This document shows, in pieces, positions 33,145 through 44,305 of a stretch of DNA of 64,000 bases. A program made the translations under genes and the position numbers. Location of the stretch: NCBI RefSeq assembly GCF_030547005.1, contig NZ_JAUOPN010000001.1, positions 1 through 64,000 on the forward strand, written 5' to 3'. The notes under the pieces were generated by a model, which did no database searches, was not told the origin of the DNA, and was given only the letters and a program-made list of their open reading frames with translations. Within the stretch, counting starts at the first letter, position 1; each line of letters starts with the position of its first letter. This stretch comes from Maribacter sp. 1_MG-2023. GTDB taxonomy: Bacteria > Bacteroidota > Bacteroidia > Flavobacteriales > Flavobacteriaceae.

Positions 33145-34788
33145 TTAGTTTCCTATAGGGAAAGCCGGTGAAGCCGGGTTTGTATCCCAAAATACTTGTT
33201 CTGTCACGGTTGACTTTTGAGCTATAGAAGAATTTGTATTGGCTGCGGTTGCAGGATACAAAAAGGATCTAATAAATGCTCCTGGGTCTGGTTCTAAGTT
33301 AGGTTCAATATCGGTTGGGTAACCCGTTCTTCTGTACATATTAAAACCATCATGACCGTTTCCTTTTAGTGAAATCAAAAACTGTTCTCCCCAAATATTC
33401 AATTTAGCTTCATCGTCAGCTGCAGCTTCAAATGCATCGTCTATTGAAGTTACAAAAGCTGCAATTTCTGCATCAGTTGGTTCGAATGAATCATCATAAT
33501 CTGGATCTTTAGTTCCAAAAGATATTACTTTAGAAATAGACATTTCTACTGCTGATAATAAGAATGGTTTTGCACTTGCAACACTGCTTGTGGCAGCTAC
33601 TTCAGCTCTCCAGAATTCAACTGTAGATGCTAGTAAAAGAGGTGTTACACCATTACCTCCACCACCTGCTCCAAGACCAATTTCACCAAAACTGCTGTCA
33701 TCGAAAAGACCTGCAATAGGATATACACCTTGTACTGTTCTTAAAAGACCATCTGGCGGAATACCGGCGTCATTACCATGGTTTCTTCCCCAATAACCAT
33801 TTGGAAGTGTACAGAAAACGTATCCTCCAGAAACATAATGTGCCGGTGGAGTCTGTAACGAACAATCTAACGTTTCTTCATTTGGTGCAACACCATCAGA
33901 ACCTGGAACTGTAGCACTCTGTCTATAGAAAAAGTATCTAAGTCTTGGGTCGCTTGTTGTATCCATTAGGTTCATCAACCAAATTGACTGATAATCACTA
34001 CCTCCAGTAGCTGTGTAATTATCCGCATAGTCTGGGTGTCTTACATCTGGTTGTACTGCATTAGTTCCCCATGTAAATTGAAAATCATCCGCAGAATCTT
34101 GAATATAATTTCCACTTGAAATTATAGAATTAAAGGCAGAGGTGTTACCCATGTTTTTGTACAATCTTAACTTTAAAGTGTTACAAGCCATAATCCACTT
34201 GTCATAATCTCCTCCGTAGAAAAAATCGTAAGCAGGGTCAACAGGACTTTCTGCATTAAAGTTTGCAATTGCATTGTCCAATAAAGTAAGAGCTGCGGCA
34301 TATACATCCGCACCTGAATCCAATGCAGGATTTAGGTTATCAGCGGCTAAAAGTGCTTCACTATAAGGTATGTCACCAAACATATCCACTAATTCCGTAA
34401 TAGTATACGCTTCAATGAATTGACCAATTGCTGTATGATTGTCAAACCCGGATTCTGTTGTTAATACAGTCATATCTTGAATATTCTGAAGAACTTCTTG
34501 ATATGCTTCTTCCCAAGCTGTGTCAAAACTAGTTGGTGAATATGCTTGCTGATAGTTTCTGTTATTTAAATTTTCCGTACGGACTGTTTCGGCCATAGTT
34601 TCCCCAACTCTTTCAGTAAATTTAGCAAAATCAACTTGAATAGCATTCAAATAGAAATCTGGGTCGGCTTGTGCCGGGGTTAATGCGTTAGGATCGTCTG
34701 TTAATCCCAACTCTGTTGTTTCACAAGAGTTAAATAGTACTCCTGATAAAGTCAAAACAACAACGTATTTAATTATTTTTTTCATCAT
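33145..34788 (-). CDS. SusD/RagB-like nutrient-binding lipoprotein (SusD-like_2)
   Basis: 547 residues from the ATG at 34788; the TTG three bases upstream is less likely. Lipobox ends FNSC. Long alpha-helical TPR-like framework with the family features DPNALTPAQADPDFYLNAIQ near the N-terminus and a C-terminal FW region. SusD-like proteins cap a SusC barrel and capture glycans or peptides at the cell surface. Located 15 bases after susC. Confidence 0.92.
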   Translation of the reverse strand: MMKKIIKYVVVLTLSGVLFNSCETTELGLTDDPNALTPAQADPDFYLNAIQVDFAKFTERVGETMAETVRTENLNNRNYQQAYSPTSFDTAWEEAYQEVLQNIQDMTVLTTESGFDNHTAIGQFIEAYTITELVDMFGDIPYSEALLAADNLNPALDSGADVYAAALTLLDNAIANFNAESPVDPAYDFFYGGDYDKWIMACNTLKLRLYKNMGNTSAFNSIISSGNYIQDSADDFQFTWGTNAVQPDVRHPDYADNYTATGGSDYQSIWLMNLMDTTSDPRLRYFFYRQSATVPGSDGVAPNEETLDCSLQTPPAHYVSGGYVFCTLPNGYWGRNHGNDAGIPPDGLLRTVQGVYPIAGLFDDSSFGEIGLGAGGGGNGVTPLLLASTVEFWRAEVAATSSVASAKPFLLSAVEMSISKVISFGTKDPDYDDSFEPTDAEIAAFVTSIDDAFEAAADDEAKLNIWGEQFLISLKGNGHDGFNMYRRTGYPTDIEPNLEPDPGAFIRSFLYPATAANTNSSIAQKSTVTEQVFWDTNPASPAFPIGN

Positions 34789-34803
34789 CAATATTTTTTA
34801 AAA

Positions 34804-37800
34804 TTAAAATGAAGCTTTAACACTCAATCCATATCTTTTTGAACTTGGACCGTTCAGGTAATCAAAACCTCTACCGTTACCAACTCCTACACCGGCAACG
34901 TTTGGATCAAAGTTAGTCCCTTTTGGAATATTTATAGCTTCATAGTATAAGTTGAAACCAGAAAGTGTAAAACTTAAAGAACCAAAAGGAGTTTTGTCTA
35001 ACCATTTTGATGGCATGCTATATCCTAAAGAGATTTCTTGTAATCTTATAACTGACGCGTCATAGATACCTAGTTCGTCAGGACCAAATAGTACATTACT
35101 GAAATAAAACGTTGAATTGTTTATAGCTACCGCATTTTCGGTTCCATCGGCTTGTACGCCTGGTAAAATGAAACTGTTTAAACGATCAGAAGTATCTGTG
35201 GTCAAACCTCTACCTAGCAATACAGCAGTAGTTCTACTATAAATATCCCCTCCATGTGTATAGTTCATTAAAAAGTTAAAACTTAAATTTTTATAACTAA
35301 TAGAGTTGCCAACATTTAAAGTCCAGTCTGGGTTTGGATCACCAATTACAAATGTACCTTCTTCTTCTGCATAACTACCCGTGCTGTTAACAACGAATTC
35401 GCCGTTGTCGTCTCTTAATATTCTACTCCCAACAATTACACCTAGTGGCTCTCCAACGATTGCTGCATTACCTAGGTTTGTAAATCCAGCATAGACTACT
35501 AAATCAGTATCTAAACCTAAATCTGTCACTTCTGTTTCGTTTGTTGTCCAATTAGAGTTTATACTCCAATTAAAACCTCCATCTTCCGCACTTCTAAACA
35601 GGTTTAAAGTTGCATCTAGTTCAATACCATCTGCCTTAATCTCACCTACGTTTGTTTGTGTTTCTGTAAATCCAGTTGAAGGATCTAAAGGTCTTTCAAT
35701 AATCAGGTCATTAGTGGTTCTTCGATAGTAAGAAGCATCTAGGGTTAACCTATTATTGAATAATCTAGTTTCCAAACCAAATTCTAATTCTGTTAGAAGT
35801 TCTGGTTTTAAATTAGGGTTTCCTAATTGATCAGCACTTGTATTGGCTGTAATATTGGTACCTCCTTCTTGAAAAAACTGTGTATCCAAATTTAATGTAG
35901 AGGCTACAGGATAACCTGTCGGAAAATTAGCGGATGTTCCGTAACCAGCTCTTAGTTTCAAGTAGTTGATTCCGTTTTGGCTTTGTAAGCCAGATATTAT
36001 TTTAGTAGGAATCAAAGAGACACTTGCACTAGGGTAAAAGATTGAATTATTTTCCGTTGCCAAGTTAGATACATAATCCTTACGACCACTAAGTGTTAAG
36101 TAAGCCATCCTGTCATAGTCAAAATCTAACTGACCATAAAGACCAATAATGTTTCTTTCAGAGAAATATTGAATTTCATCTTGTAACTGAAAGTTGAAAT
36201 GTCTTAATACTCCAAAGGCTTGTTGTCCTGTACTTGCAACACCATTTTGATCAAATACTTCTCTTCTAGTAGTTGCGCCAGTATTAAAGCTGAAACCAAC
36301 TTTCTCAGAAAGCTCATACTGTCCAGTTAAAATTAGGTTATGGTCAAATATGGTATTTGTGTTGTTCCAAGTTTGTAAAATACCACTTTGTGTGGCAACA
36401 CTACCACCTACACCACCTTTGTTTTGAGAGTTGGTGTTGTTTTCAGAATATACATCAAGACCAAAACGGTATGTTAGGTTTAAATTATCATTAATTTCAT
36501 ATGCTAAAGCTGCATTACCGAATACACGATTGGTAACTTGTCTATTTTGCGCATTTTTAACAGTCCATAGGGGATGTTGGATACTGTTGTTCTGTCTGTA
36601 GTAAACACTAGAGCCATCAACAGGATTTTCAAAAGGAAGCCCTTGTATATCTATACTGCGAGGAGTATAAAAAAGGTTGGCGAACAATGATGATCCTGTA
36701 CCAAAAACACTGTTACCTGTACTAGCTGCAATTGGAGGTGAAACAAAATCGGTATTTGAAAAGTTCATGGTACCGGATACAGTAAATTTGTTTGATAAAA
36801 TAGCTCTACCACCTAAACCTATAGTGTATCTGTTCAATTCGTTACCTGGTGTAAAACCTTCATCGTTCAAATGGCCAAAGTTTGCATTGTAACTTACTTT
36901 ACCATCTTCTGAACCACCGTTAAAATTTACCGAGTTACTTTTAACAACACCTGTTCTAAAGAACTTTTCGACACTATCATAAGGCTTATAGTCATAACGG
37001 GCATCTTGTAGTTCTGGAAAAGCTGCTTGAATAGCTGAAGTTGAGGTAGAGTATGGATGCGCTAACGTTCCATTTTCATCAATGGAAGCTTGCGAACCCC
37101 ATCCTGCAACACCACCTTCTTTAAAGCTTGGTCCCCAGTTACTGAAGAACCACCCAAATGCTTGGTCAAAACCATTACCATACTCATCTTGGTAATCTGG
37201 TAATGACGCAATTTGATTAAAGAATAAGGAACTGCTAACTGTAATTTCGTTTTTCTTAGCGCCTCCGGTACCTGTAGCACCGTTTTTGGTAGTTATTAAT
37301 ATTACACCATTTCTACCCGCTGTACCGTATAAAGTTGCAGCAGCTAAACCTTTAAGTACATTGACGTTTGCAATGTTGTTTGGGTCAAGGTCCAAAAATC
37401 TACTAGAACCATTATTGCCATCAACGAAACTGTCACTATCTCCATTTTGACTTTGACCATTTGTGCCACTGTCAAAAGGAACACCATCTACAATAAATAG
37501 TGGTTGGTTACTTCCGCTAAAACTACTTAGCCCACGTATTACAATACTGGTACCTGATCCAGAAAGACCACTTTGAGCAGTGATGTTTACACCAGAAGCC
37601 TTACCGGTAAGTATTCTACCTACATCACCTTCTGCTCTTTGCTCCAGTTGTTCTTTGCTTACTTCGGCTACGGCATAACCTAAAGCTTGCTTTTCTTTTT
37701 TAATACCTTGTGCCGTAACAACAACCTCGTCAAGTGCTTGTGCATCTTCTGTCATAACGACGTTAAGGGTGTTACTTGCGCCAATTGTCACCTTTTTAGC

Positions 37801-38037
37801 TTTTTGACCAATGTAGGTAAAAAGAATTGACTGACCTTCTGAAGCAGTTATGGAGTAGTTACCATCAAAGTCAGTTTGAGTACCAGTAGTAGTACCCTCG
37901 ACTACAATGTTTACTCCGGGCAAAGGAAGCCCTGCTTCATCAGTAACCGTACCGGAAACTGTTTTTTGTTGTGCAAAAGAAATATGCACAACTAACGCCA
38001 ATAATAGCGTTAACAATCCATTTAGTTTTGTTCTCAT
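34804..38037 (-). CDS. SusC/RagA family TonB-dependent transporter
   Basis: 1077 residues from the ATG at 38037, which gives a signal peptide ending SFAQ. Domains: carboxypeptidase-regulatory-like repeat (VSGTVTDEAGLPLPGVNIVV), the SusC signature DEVVVTAQG, plug and a 22-strand barrel ending in KASF. Works with the SusD protein to import a substrate driven by TonB. The substrate is not identifiable since no glycoside hydrolase or peptidase lies in the operon. First gene of the operon. Confidence 0.95.
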   Translation of the reverse strand: MRTKLNGLLTLLLALVVHISFAQQKTVSGTVTDEAGLPLPGVNIVVEGTTTGTQTDFDGNYSITASEGQSILFTYIGQKAKKVTIGASNTLNVVMTEDAQALDEVVVTAQGIKKEKQALGYAVAEVSKEQLEQRAEGDVGRILTGKASGVNITAQSGLSGSGTSIVIRGLSSFSGSNQPLFIVDGVPFDSGTNGQSQNGDSDSFVDGNNGSSRFLDLDPNNIANVNVLKGLAAATLYGTAGRNGVILITTKNGATGTGGAKKNEITVSSSLFFNQIASLPDYQDEYGNGFDQAFGWFFSNWGPSFKEGGVAGWGSQASIDENGTLAHPYSTSTSAIQAAFPELQDARYDYKPYDSVEKFFRTGVVKSNSVNFNGGSEDGKVSYNANFGHLNDEGFTPGNELNRYTIGLGGRAILSNKFTVSGTMNFSNTDFVSPPIAASTGNSVFGTGSSLFANLFYTPRSIDIQGLPFENPVDGSSVYYRQNNSIQHPLWTVKNAQNRQVTNRVFGNAALAYEINDNLNLTYRFGLDVYSENNTNSQNKGGVGGSVATQSGILQTWNNTNTIFDHNLILTGQYELSEKVGFSFNTGATTRREVFDQNGVASTGQQAFGVLRHFNFQLQDEIQYFSERNIIGLYGQLDFDYDRMAYLTLSGRKDYVSNLATENNSIFYPSASVSLIPTKIISGLQSQNGINYLKLRAGYGTSANFPTGYPVASTLNLDTQFFQEGGTNITANTSADQLGNPNLKPELLTELEFGLETRLFNNRLTLDASYYRRTTNDLIIERPLDPSTGFTETQTNVGEIKADGIELDATLNLFRSAEDGGFNWSINSNWTTNETEVTDLGLDTDLVVYAGFTNLGNAAIVGEPLGVIVGSRILRDDNGEFVVNSTGSYAEEEGTFVIGDPNPDWTLNVGNSISYKNLSFNFLMNYTHGGDIYSRTTAVLLGRGLTTDTSDRLNSFILPGVQADGTENAVAINNSTFYFSNVLFGPDELGIYDASVIRLQEISLGYSMPSKWLDKTPFGSLSFTLSGFNLYYEAINIPKGTNFDPNVAGVGVGNGRGFDYLNGPSSKRYGLSVKASF

Positions 38038-38437
38038 TTTTAAATTATTTGAATTAGCTAGCGACAAACTTCATAATAATGTGTTAATAATGCAAGATAA
38101 ATTTAATAAAACTTTATGAAGTTGTTATAAAATCAGAAGTTACAGATTAAACACGATGCATATTTAAAGTTATATAATTCTTCAGTCTTTTTTTTGTGAT
38201 ATTCGCAATTCTTCAGAAAAACTCAGAAAAACTTGCATTTTATTCAAGATGAATATTGTATGGAATTTCTTTTAGATGGTTCTATTAATGTGATGATTTT
38301 GACAGTTGTTTGTTGGGTTCAAAAATTAAGGAATTATAAAAATATTAAAATAAATGCGTAAGGGTTTGAATTATACTGAAATATTACTACATTTGCCGAC
38401 CCTTAAAGTAGGGGTAATTATTTATATATATTATAGT
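38038..38437. other. Divergent promoter gap between susC and rpsL
   Basis: 400 bases without a gene. The right part holds the rpsL promoter. The left part should hold the susC promoter, but I see no clear -7/-33 pair or operator for it. A potential reading frame at 38354-38437 is only an upstream extension of rpsL. Confidence 0.65.
38365..38395 (+). promoter_or_regulatory. Promoter of the ribosomal super-operon
   Basis: TTTG (38365-38368) and TACATTTG (38388-38395) are separated by 19 bases, an exact fit to the Bacteroidota consensus TTTG-N19-TAnnTTTG. Transcription would start some 35 bases before the rpsL ATG. Confidence 0.75.
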
Positions 38438-38812
38438 ATGCCAACAATATCACAATTAGTACGAATAGGAAGAGAGACGATTACTAAGAAGAGTAAATCG
38501 GCTGCTTTGGATTCGTGTCCTCAAAGAAGGGGTGTTTGTACACGTGTTTATACTACCACGCCAAAGAAACCAAATTCAGCTATGAGAAAAGTAGCAAGGG
38601 TAAGGTTAACGAACGGTAAGGAAGTGAATGCTTACATTCCGGGAGAGGGTCACAATCTTCAAGAGCACTCGATAGTATTAGTAAGAGGCGGAAGAGTTAA
38701 AGATTTACCAGGAGTAAGGTATCATATTGTACGTGGTGCATTGGACACAGCAGGTGTGGCCGGTAGAACACAACGTAGATCTAAATATGGTGCGAAACGC
38801 CCTAAAAATTAA
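38438..38812 (+). CDS. rpsL: Ribosomal protein S12
   Basis: 124 residues from the ATG at 38438, starting [12 protein letters not shown] as in the family; the in-frame upstream ATG lies before the promoter's likely start point. The decoding-site segments TPKKPNSA and [10 protein letters not shown] are wild type, with the lysines whose change gives streptomycin resistance still present. First gene of the S12-S7-EF-G unit. Confidence 0.98.
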   Translation: MPTISQLVRIGRETITKKSKSAALDSCPQRRGVCTRVYTTTPKKPNSAMRKVARVRLTNGKEVNAYIPGEGHNLQEHSIVLVRGGRVKDLPGVRYHIVRGALDTAGVAGRTQRRSKYGAKRPKN

Positions 38813-38835
38813 TTAAACTTGTTTAAAAGGAAGTA

Positions 38836-39312
38836 ATGAGAAAAAAACAGGCAAAGAAAAGACCACTTTTACCAGATCCAAGATTTAATGATCAGTTGGT
38901 GACACGTTTCGTCAACATGATGATGTGGGATGGTAAAAAATCAGTAGCTTTTGGTGTATTTTATGATGCAATTGACATCGTAGATGCAAAGAAGACTGAT
39001 GAGGAAAAGACAGCTTTGGAGCTTTGGAAAGATGCATTAAGTAATGTTATGCCTCACGTAGAGGTTAGAAGTAGAAGAGTTGGTGGTGCAACATTTCAAA
39101 TTCCAATGCAAATTAGACCAGACCGTAAAATATCAACAGCGATGAAGTGGTTGATTAGTTATGCTAGAAAGCGTAATGAAAAAGGTATGGCTCAAAAACT
39201 AGCTGGAGAAATTTTAGCTGCTGCAAAAGAAGAAGGTGCTGCTGTTAAGAAAAGAGTTGATACGCACAAGATGGCTGAGGCAAACAAAGCATTTTCGCAC
39301 TTTAGATTCTAG
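38836..39312 (+). CDS. rpsG: Ribosomal protein S7
   Basis: 158 residues, start [17 protein letters not shown], with the conserved [14 protein letters not shown] and the C-terminal [15 protein letters not shown]. Small-subunit head protein that nucleates assembly of the 3' domain of 16S rRNA. A purine-rich AAAAGGAAG precedes the start. The gene lies 23 bases after rpsL and 6 before fusA. Confidence 0.98.
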   Translation: MRKKQAKKRPLLPDPRFNDQLVTRFVNMMMWDGKKSVAFGVFYDAIDIVDAKKTDEEKTALELWKDALSNVMPHVEVRSRRVGGATFQIPMQIRPDRKISTAMKWLISYARKRNEKGMAQKLAGEILAAAKEEGAAVKKRVDTHKMAEANKAFSHFRF

Positions 39313-39318
39313 AAAGAC

Positions 39319-41451
39319 ATGGCAAGAGATTTAAAATTCACAAGAAATATAGGTATTGCTGCGCATATTGATGCTGGTAAAACCACTACAACTGAGCGTA
39401 TACTTTTTTATACGGGTGTAAGTCATAAGATAGGTGAAGTTCATGATGGTGCTGCTACTATGGACTGGATGGAGCAGGAGCAAGAAAGAGGTATTACTAT
39501 TACTTCTGCTGCTACTACATGTGAGTGGAACTTTCCAATGAAAAATGGTGAGTTAACTGATGAAACAAAGCCTTATCACTTTAACATTATTGATACTCCA
39601 GGTCACGTTGATTTTACCGTAGAGGTAAACCGTTCCTTACGTGTATTAGATGGTTTAGTCTTTTTGTTTAGTGCAGTTGATGGTGTTGAGCCTCAGTCTG
39701 AAACTAACTGGAGATTAGCTGATAATTATAAGGTTCCGAGAATTGGTTTCGTGAACAAAATGGACCGTCAAGGTTCTAATTTTCTTATGGTTTGTAAGCA
39801 AGTTAAGGAGATGTTAGGTTCTAACGCTGTGCCAATAGTACTTCCAATCGGTGATGAAGCTGATTTTAGAGGTATTGTTGATTTAGCTAAGAATAGGGCG
39901 ATTACATGGCACGAAGAGGGTTTCGGTGCTACTTTTGATGTAATTGACATTCCTGAAGATATGAAAGCTGAAGTTAAGGAGTATAGAGCTGCTTTGATAG
40001 AAGCTGTTGCTGAGTATGATGAGGATTTAATGGAGAAATTCTTCGAAGATGAAGACTCTATTACGGAAGAAGAAGTGCATGCTGCTTTAAGGGCTGCTGT
40101 TATGGATCGTGCAATCATACCTATGATTTGTGGATCTTCATTTAAAAATAAAGGTGTTCAGTTTTTATTGGATGCTGTTTGTAGGTATTTGCCTTCTCCT
40201 GTAGATAAGGAGGATATTCAAGGTACTAACCCTGATACTGGCGTTGTTGAAAAACGTAAGCCTAGTGTTAAAGAGCCGTTTTCGGCGTTAGCATTTAAGA
40301 TTGCAACAGATCCTTTCGTAGGTAGATTGGCATTCTTTAGAACATATTCTGGTCGTTTAGATGCTGGTTCTTATATATTGAACAACCGTTCAGGTAAAAA
40401 GGAGCGTATTTCTCGTATTTATCAAATGCACTCTAATAAGCAAAATGCTATCGATTTTATTGAAGCAGGTGATATTGGAGCAGCTGTAGGTTTTAAGGAT
40501 ATTAAGACTGGTGATACTATGTCTGATGAAAAGCACCCAATTGTTTTGGAAAGTATGGATTTTCCAGAACCTGTAATTGGTATTGCTGTTGAGCCTAAAA
40601 CTAAAGCGGATGTAGATAAGTTGGGTATGGCTTTGGCTAAATTAGCTGAAGAGGATCCTACTTTTCAAGTGAAAACTGACGAAGCTTCTGGTCAAACAAT
40701 TATATCTGGTATGGGTGAGCTTCACTTAGATATTATTGTGGATCGTTTAAGACGTGAGTTTAAAGTAGAGGTGAACCAAGGTGAGCCTCAGGTTGAATAC
40801 AAAGAGGCGTTAACAAAAACTGCTACACATAGAGAGACTTATAAGAAGCAATCTGGTGGTCGTGGTAAATTTGGTGATATATCTTTCGAAATGAGTCCTG
40901 CTGATGAGGATTTCGAAGGAGAAGGGCTTCAGTTTGTTGATCAAATTAAAGGTGGCCGTATTCCTAAAGAATTTATACCATCTGTTGAGAAAGGTTTTGC
41001 TGCAGCAATGCAAAATGGACCTTTAGCTGGATTTGAGATGGATTCTATGAAGGTTGTATTGAAAGATGGATCTTTCCACCCTGTGGATTCTGATGCACTT
41101 TCTTTCGAATTAGCTGCTAAGATGGGTTACAAAGCTGCTGGTAAAGCTGCTGGTGCCGTAATCATGGAGCCAATTATGAAGTTAGAAGTTATTACTCCGG
41201 AAGAAAACATGGGTGATATCGTTGGAGATTTAAACAGACGTAGAGGAACTATTGGTGATATGAGTGATAGAGCTGGTGCCAAAGTTGTTAAGGGTACTGT
41301 TCCATTATCTGAAATGTTTGGATACGTAACATCTCTTAGAACTTTATCTTCAGGTCGTGCAACTTCAACAATGGAATTTTCACACTATGCAGAAACTCCT
41401 TCTAATATTTCAGAAGAAGTTATCAAAGCAGCAAAAGGTATAACAGCATAA
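39319..41451 (+). CDS. fusA: Elongation factor G
   Basis: 710 residues, full length. GTPase motifs are [12 protein letters not shown] (G1), the G2 threonine in [15 protein letters not shown] (G3) and NKMD (G4). Domains II to V follow, including the domain IV region that enters the decoding site. It drives translocation. The only fusA in the window; whether a paralogue exists elsewhere is unknown. Confidence 0.98.
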   Translation: MARDLKFTRNIGIAAHIDAGKTTTTERILFYTGVSHKIGEVHDGAATMDWMEQEQERGITITSAATTCEWNFPMKNGELTDETKPYHFNIIDTPGHVDFTVEVNRSLRVLDGLVFLFSAVDGVEPQSETNWRLADNYKVPRIGFVNKMDRQGSNFLMVCKQVKEMLGSNAVPIVLPIGDEADFRGIVDLAKNRAITWHEEGFGATFDVIDIPEDMKAEVKEYRAALIEAVAEYDEDLMEKFFEDEDSITEEEVHAALRAAVMDRAIIPMICGSSFKNKGVQFLLDAVCRYLPSPVDKEDIQGTNPDTGVVEKRKPSVKEPFSALAFKIATDPFVGRLAFFRTYSGRLDAGSYILNNRSGKKERISRIYQMHSNKQNAIDFIEAGDIGAAVGFKDIKTGDTMSDEKHPIVLESMDFPEPVIGIAVEPKTKADVDKLGMALAKLAEEDPTFQVKTDEASGQTIISGMGELHLDIIVDRLRREFKVEVNQGEPQVEYKEALTKTATHRETYKKQSGGRGKFGDISFEMSPADEDFEGEGLQFVDQIKGGRIPKEFIPSVEKGFAAAMQNGPLAGFEMDSMKVVLKDGSFHPVDSDALSFELAAKMGYKAAGKAAGAVIMEPIMKLEVITPEENMGDIVGDLNRRRGTIGDMSDRAGAKVVKGTVPLSEMFGYVTSLRTLSSGRATSTMEFSHYAETPSNISEEVIKAAKGITA

Positions 41452-41460
41452 ATTTAGGAC

Positions 41461-41766
41461 ATGAGTCAGAAAATTAGAATAAAACTAAAATCTTACGATC
41501 ACAATTTAGTGGACAAGTCTGCTGAGAAGATTGTAAAAACGGTAAAGACAACCGGTGCTGTTGTAACAGGACCAATTCCTTTGCCAACACATAAAAAGAT
41601 ATTTACGGTTTTACGTTCACCTCACGTGAATAAAAAATCTAGAGAGCAGTTTCAATTAAGTTCTTACAAGAGATTGTTAGATATTTATAGCTCTTCATCT
41701 AAAACTATTGATGCACTTATGAAGTTAGAGCTTCCAAGTGGTGTTGAAGTGGAAATTAAGGTGTAA
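41461..41766 (+). CDS. rpsJ: Ribosomal protein S10
   Basis: 101 residues, start [18 protein letters not shown], with the conserved loop [28 protein letters not shown]. Small-subunit head protein, also known as NusE in antitermination. It begins the S10 block; a 141-base structured gap separates it from rplC, unlike the tight spacing elsewhere. Confidence 0.98.
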   Translation: MSQKIRIKLKSYDHNLVDKSAEKIVKTVKTTGAVVTGPIPLPTHKKIFTVLRSPHVNKKSREQFQLSSYKRLLDIYSSSSKTIDALMKLELPSGVEVEIKV

Positions 41767-41773
41767 ATTTGCC

Positions 41774-41873
41774 GTCTGACTTATGAATAGGTTAGACTAC
41801 ATGTCCTAAGCTGCGTGCGAGGGAAAAACGGAAAAAATAATTTAGGGTTAAATTATTTTGACCCTATTTTTTT
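41774..41873 (+). promoter_or_regulatory. Structured rpsJ-rplC leader with pseudoknot or attenuator potential
   Basis: GTCTGAC/GTTAGAC (41774-41780, 41791-41797) can form a stem. Further on AATAATTT/AAATTATT (41836-41843, 41850-41857) form a hairpin whose loop AGGGTT can pair with ACCCTA (41861-41866), directly before a T-run. Alternatively TAGGGT/ACCCTA plus the T-run makes a terminator. The two folds compete or form a pseudoknot. In E. coli, L4 controls the S10 operon through its leader; a similar role here is inference. Confidence 0.6.
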
Positions 41874-41907
41874 GAGAAAAATTTAATAATAATTAATATA
41901 AATAAGT

Positions 41908-42525
41908 ATGTCTGGGTTAATAGGAAAGAAAGTAGGCATGACCAGTATTTTTGACGAGAATGGGAAAAACATTCCATGTACCGTTATTCAAGCTGGACCA
42001 TGTGTAGTTACCCAAGTCAGAACCGAAGAGGTCGACGGGTATAGTGCCCTTCAACTTGGTTTCGATGACAAGGCAGAAAGTCGTGCTATTAAGGCTGAAT
42101 TAGGCCATTTTAAAAAAGCAGGTGCTTCTCCTAAGAAAAAAGTCGTTGAATTCCGAGATTTTGAAGGTGAATTTAAATTAGGTGACACTGTAGGTGTTGA
42201 TGTTTTCGTTGAAGGACAATTTGTAGATGTTATTGGAACGTCTAAGGGTAAAGGTTTTCAAGGTGTAGTAAAACGTCACGGTTTCGCTGGGGTTGGTCAA
42301 GCAACTCATGGTCAGCATAACAGACTTAGAGCTCCTGGTTCTATTGGTGCTGCGTCATATCCAGCTAGAGTTTTTAAGGGTATGAAAATGGCCGGTAGAA
42401 TGGGTACTGATCGTGTAACGGTTCAGAATCTAAGAGTTTTAAAAGTAGTTCCAGAAAAGAATCTTTTAGTAGTAAAAGGTTGTGTTCCGGGCCATAAGAA
42501 TGCTTATGTAACCATACAAAGGTAG
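41908..42525 (+). CDS. rplC: Ribosomal protein L3
   Basis: 205 residues, start [19 protein letters not shown], with the conserved internal extension ([24 protein letters not shown]) that reaches the peptidyl-transferase centre. One of the first assembly proteins of the large subunit. It follows the structured leader described above. Confidence 0.98.
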   Translation: MSGLIGKKVGMTSIFDENGKNIPCTVIQAGPCVVTQVRTEEVDGYSALQLGFDDKAESRAIKAELGHFKKAGASPKKKVVEFRDFEGEFKLGDTVGVDVFVEGQFVDVIGTSKGKGFQGVVKRHGFAGVGQATHGQHNRLRAPGSIGAASYPARVFKGMKMAGRMGTDRVTVQNLRVLKVVPEKNLLVVKGCVPGHKNAYVTIQR

Positions 42526-42530
42526 ATGTA

Positions 42531-43163
42531 ATGAAGATAGCAGTTTTAGATATTAAAGGAAAAGACACAGGTAGAAAGGCAAACCTTTCTGATGATGTTT
42601 TCGCTATAGAGCCTAATGATCACGCAGTATACCTAGATGTTAAGCAGTATTTGGCTCATCAGAGACAAGGTACGCACAAATCTAAGGAAAGAGCTGAGAT
42701 CGCTGGTAGTACTAGAAAGATTAAGAAGCAAAAAGGTACTGGTACTGCGAGAGCAGGTAGTATTAAATCTCCGATTTTTAGAGGTGGTGGTAGAATATTC
42801 GGCCCTAGACCTAAAGATTATACTCAAAAGTTAAACAAAAATTTAAAGCGTTTGGCAAGAAAATCAGCATTGACTTTAAAGTCTAAAGAGAATGCGATTT
42901 TAGTAGTTGAAGACTTTGATTTTGATACTCCAAGGACTAAGGATTTTATTGATGTTTTGAAGACATTAGGTCTTGAGAATAAAAAATCTTTAATAGTGTT
43001 GGGTGATTCAAATAAAGGTGTATATTTGTCTTCGCGTAATTTTAAAGGCTCAGAAGTTATAACTAACTCAGAATTAAGTACTTACAAAATTCTTCATGCT
43101 AATAGCGTGGTATTGTTAGAGAGCTCTTTAGAGGGAATTGAATCGAATTTAAATAAACAATAA
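42531..43163 (+). CDS. rplD: Ribosomal protein L4
   Basis: 210 residues with the exit-tunnel loop (KKQKGTGTARAGSIKSPIFRGGGRIFGP). Besides assembly, L4 is the autogenous repressor of the S10 operon in E. coli, which makes the upstream folded leader a natural candidate target. Six bases after rplC. Confidence 0.97.
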   Translation: MKIAVLDIKGKDTGRKANLSDDVFAIEPNDHAVYLDVKQYLAHQRQGTHKSKERAEIAGSTRKIKKQKGTGTARAGSIKSPIFRGGGRIFGPRPKDYTQKLNKNLKRLARKSALTLKSKENAILVVEDFDFDTPRTKDFIDVLKTLGLENKKSLIVLGDSNKGVYLSSRNFKGSEVITNSELSTYKILHANSVVLLESSLEGIESNLNKQ

Positions 43164-43167
43164 TATC

Positions 43168-43458
43168 ATGAGTGTGTTGATAAAACCAATTATAACGGAA
43201 AAAATGACTGCTGATAGCGAGTTGAATAACCGTTATGGATTCGTAGTTGACCCTAAGGCTAACAAATTGCAAATAAAAGATGCAGTTGAGGCTACTTATG
43301 GTGTTTCTGTGAAGAAGGTTCGTACAATGAATTACGGTCCTACAAGAAAATCCAGATATACAAAAACTGGTGTGCAACATGGAAAAACAAATGCTATTAA
43401 AAAAGCAATTGTTGATGTTGTAGAAGGTGATATTATCGATTTTTACAGTAATCTATAA
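43168..43458 (+). CDS. rplW: Ribosomal protein L23
   Basis: 96 residues, start MSVLIKPIITEKMT, containing FVVDPKANKLQIKDAVEATYGV. It sits at the exit of the peptide tunnel and docks trigger factor and the signal recognition particle. Typical length for Bacteroidota. Confidence 0.97.
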   Translation: MSVLIKPIITEKMTADSELNNRYGFVVDPKANKLQIKDAVEATYGVSVKKVRTMNYGPTRKSRYTKTGVQHGKTNAIKKAIVDVVEGDIIDFYSNL

Positions 43459-43467
43459 AGACAAGAA

Positions 43468-44292
43468 ATGTCAGTTAGAAAATTAAAACCAATCACTCCA
43501 GGACAGCGTTTTAGAGTAGTAAATGGATTTGACGCCATTACTGCTGATAAGCCGGAGAAGAGCTTGCTTGCTCCGTTAAAAAAGTCCGGAGGTAGAAACA
43601 GTCAAGGAAAAATGACCATACGCCAAAAAGGTGGAGGTCATAAAAGAAGGTATCGTGTAATAGATTTTAAGAGAGATAAGCAAGATGTGCTTGCTACTGT
43701 TAAAACTATTGAGTACGATCCAAATAGAACTGCATTTATTGCTCTTTTGGAATATGCAGATGGTGAGAAACGTTATGTGATCGCTCAAAATGGTTTGCAA
43801 GTTGATCAGCAGGTTTCTGCAGGGTCTACTGTGGCTCCTGAGATCGGTAATGCATTACCATTAAGTGAAATTCCTTTAGGTACTATAATTTCATGTATTG
43901 AGTTAAGACCTGGTCAAGGGGCTGTTATGGCTCGTAGTGCTGGTACATTTGCTCAGCTTATGGCAAAAGACGGTAAGTTTGTTACTGTTAAGATGCCATC
44001 TGGTGAAACTAGATTAATTCTTTCTGGTTGTATGGCAACGATTGGGGCTATATCTAATTCGGATCATCAATTGCTGGTATCAGGTAAAGCTGGTAGAAGT
44101 AGATGGTTGGGTAGAAGACCAAGAACTAGACCGGTAGCTATGAACCCTGTCGATCACCCAATGGGTGGTGGTGAAGGTAGAGCTTCAGGTGGTCATCCAA
44201 GATCGAGAAACGGAATACCTGCTAAAGGATTCAGAACTCGTTCTAAGACCAAGAGTACCAACAAGTATATAATAGAACGTAGAAAGAAATAA
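43468..44292 (+). CDS. rplB: Ribosomal protein L2
   Basis: 274 residues with the C-terminal signature [22 protein letters not shown], including the histidine region close to the peptidyl-transferase centre. Start [16 protein letters not shown]. Needed for subunit association. Confidence 0.98.
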   Translation: MSVRKLKPITPGQRFRVVNGFDAITADKPEKSLLAPLKKSGGRNSQGKMTIRQKGGGHKRRYRVIDFKRDKQDVLATVKTIEYDPNRTAFIALLEYADGEKRYVIAQNGLQVDQQVSAGSTVAPEIGNALPLSEIPLGTIISCIELRPGQGAVMARSAGTFAQLMAKDGKFVTVKMPSGETRLILSGCMATIGAISNSDHQLLVSGKAGRSRWLGRRPRTRPVAMNPVDHPMGGGEGRASGGHPRSRNGIPAKGFRTRSKTKSTNKYIIERRKK

Positions 44293-44305
44293 AAACTAGA
44301 AAGAA

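Noticed and set aside
38354..38437. Upstream extension of rpsL
   Set aside because: It overlaps the promoter and adds residues absent from S12 proteins.
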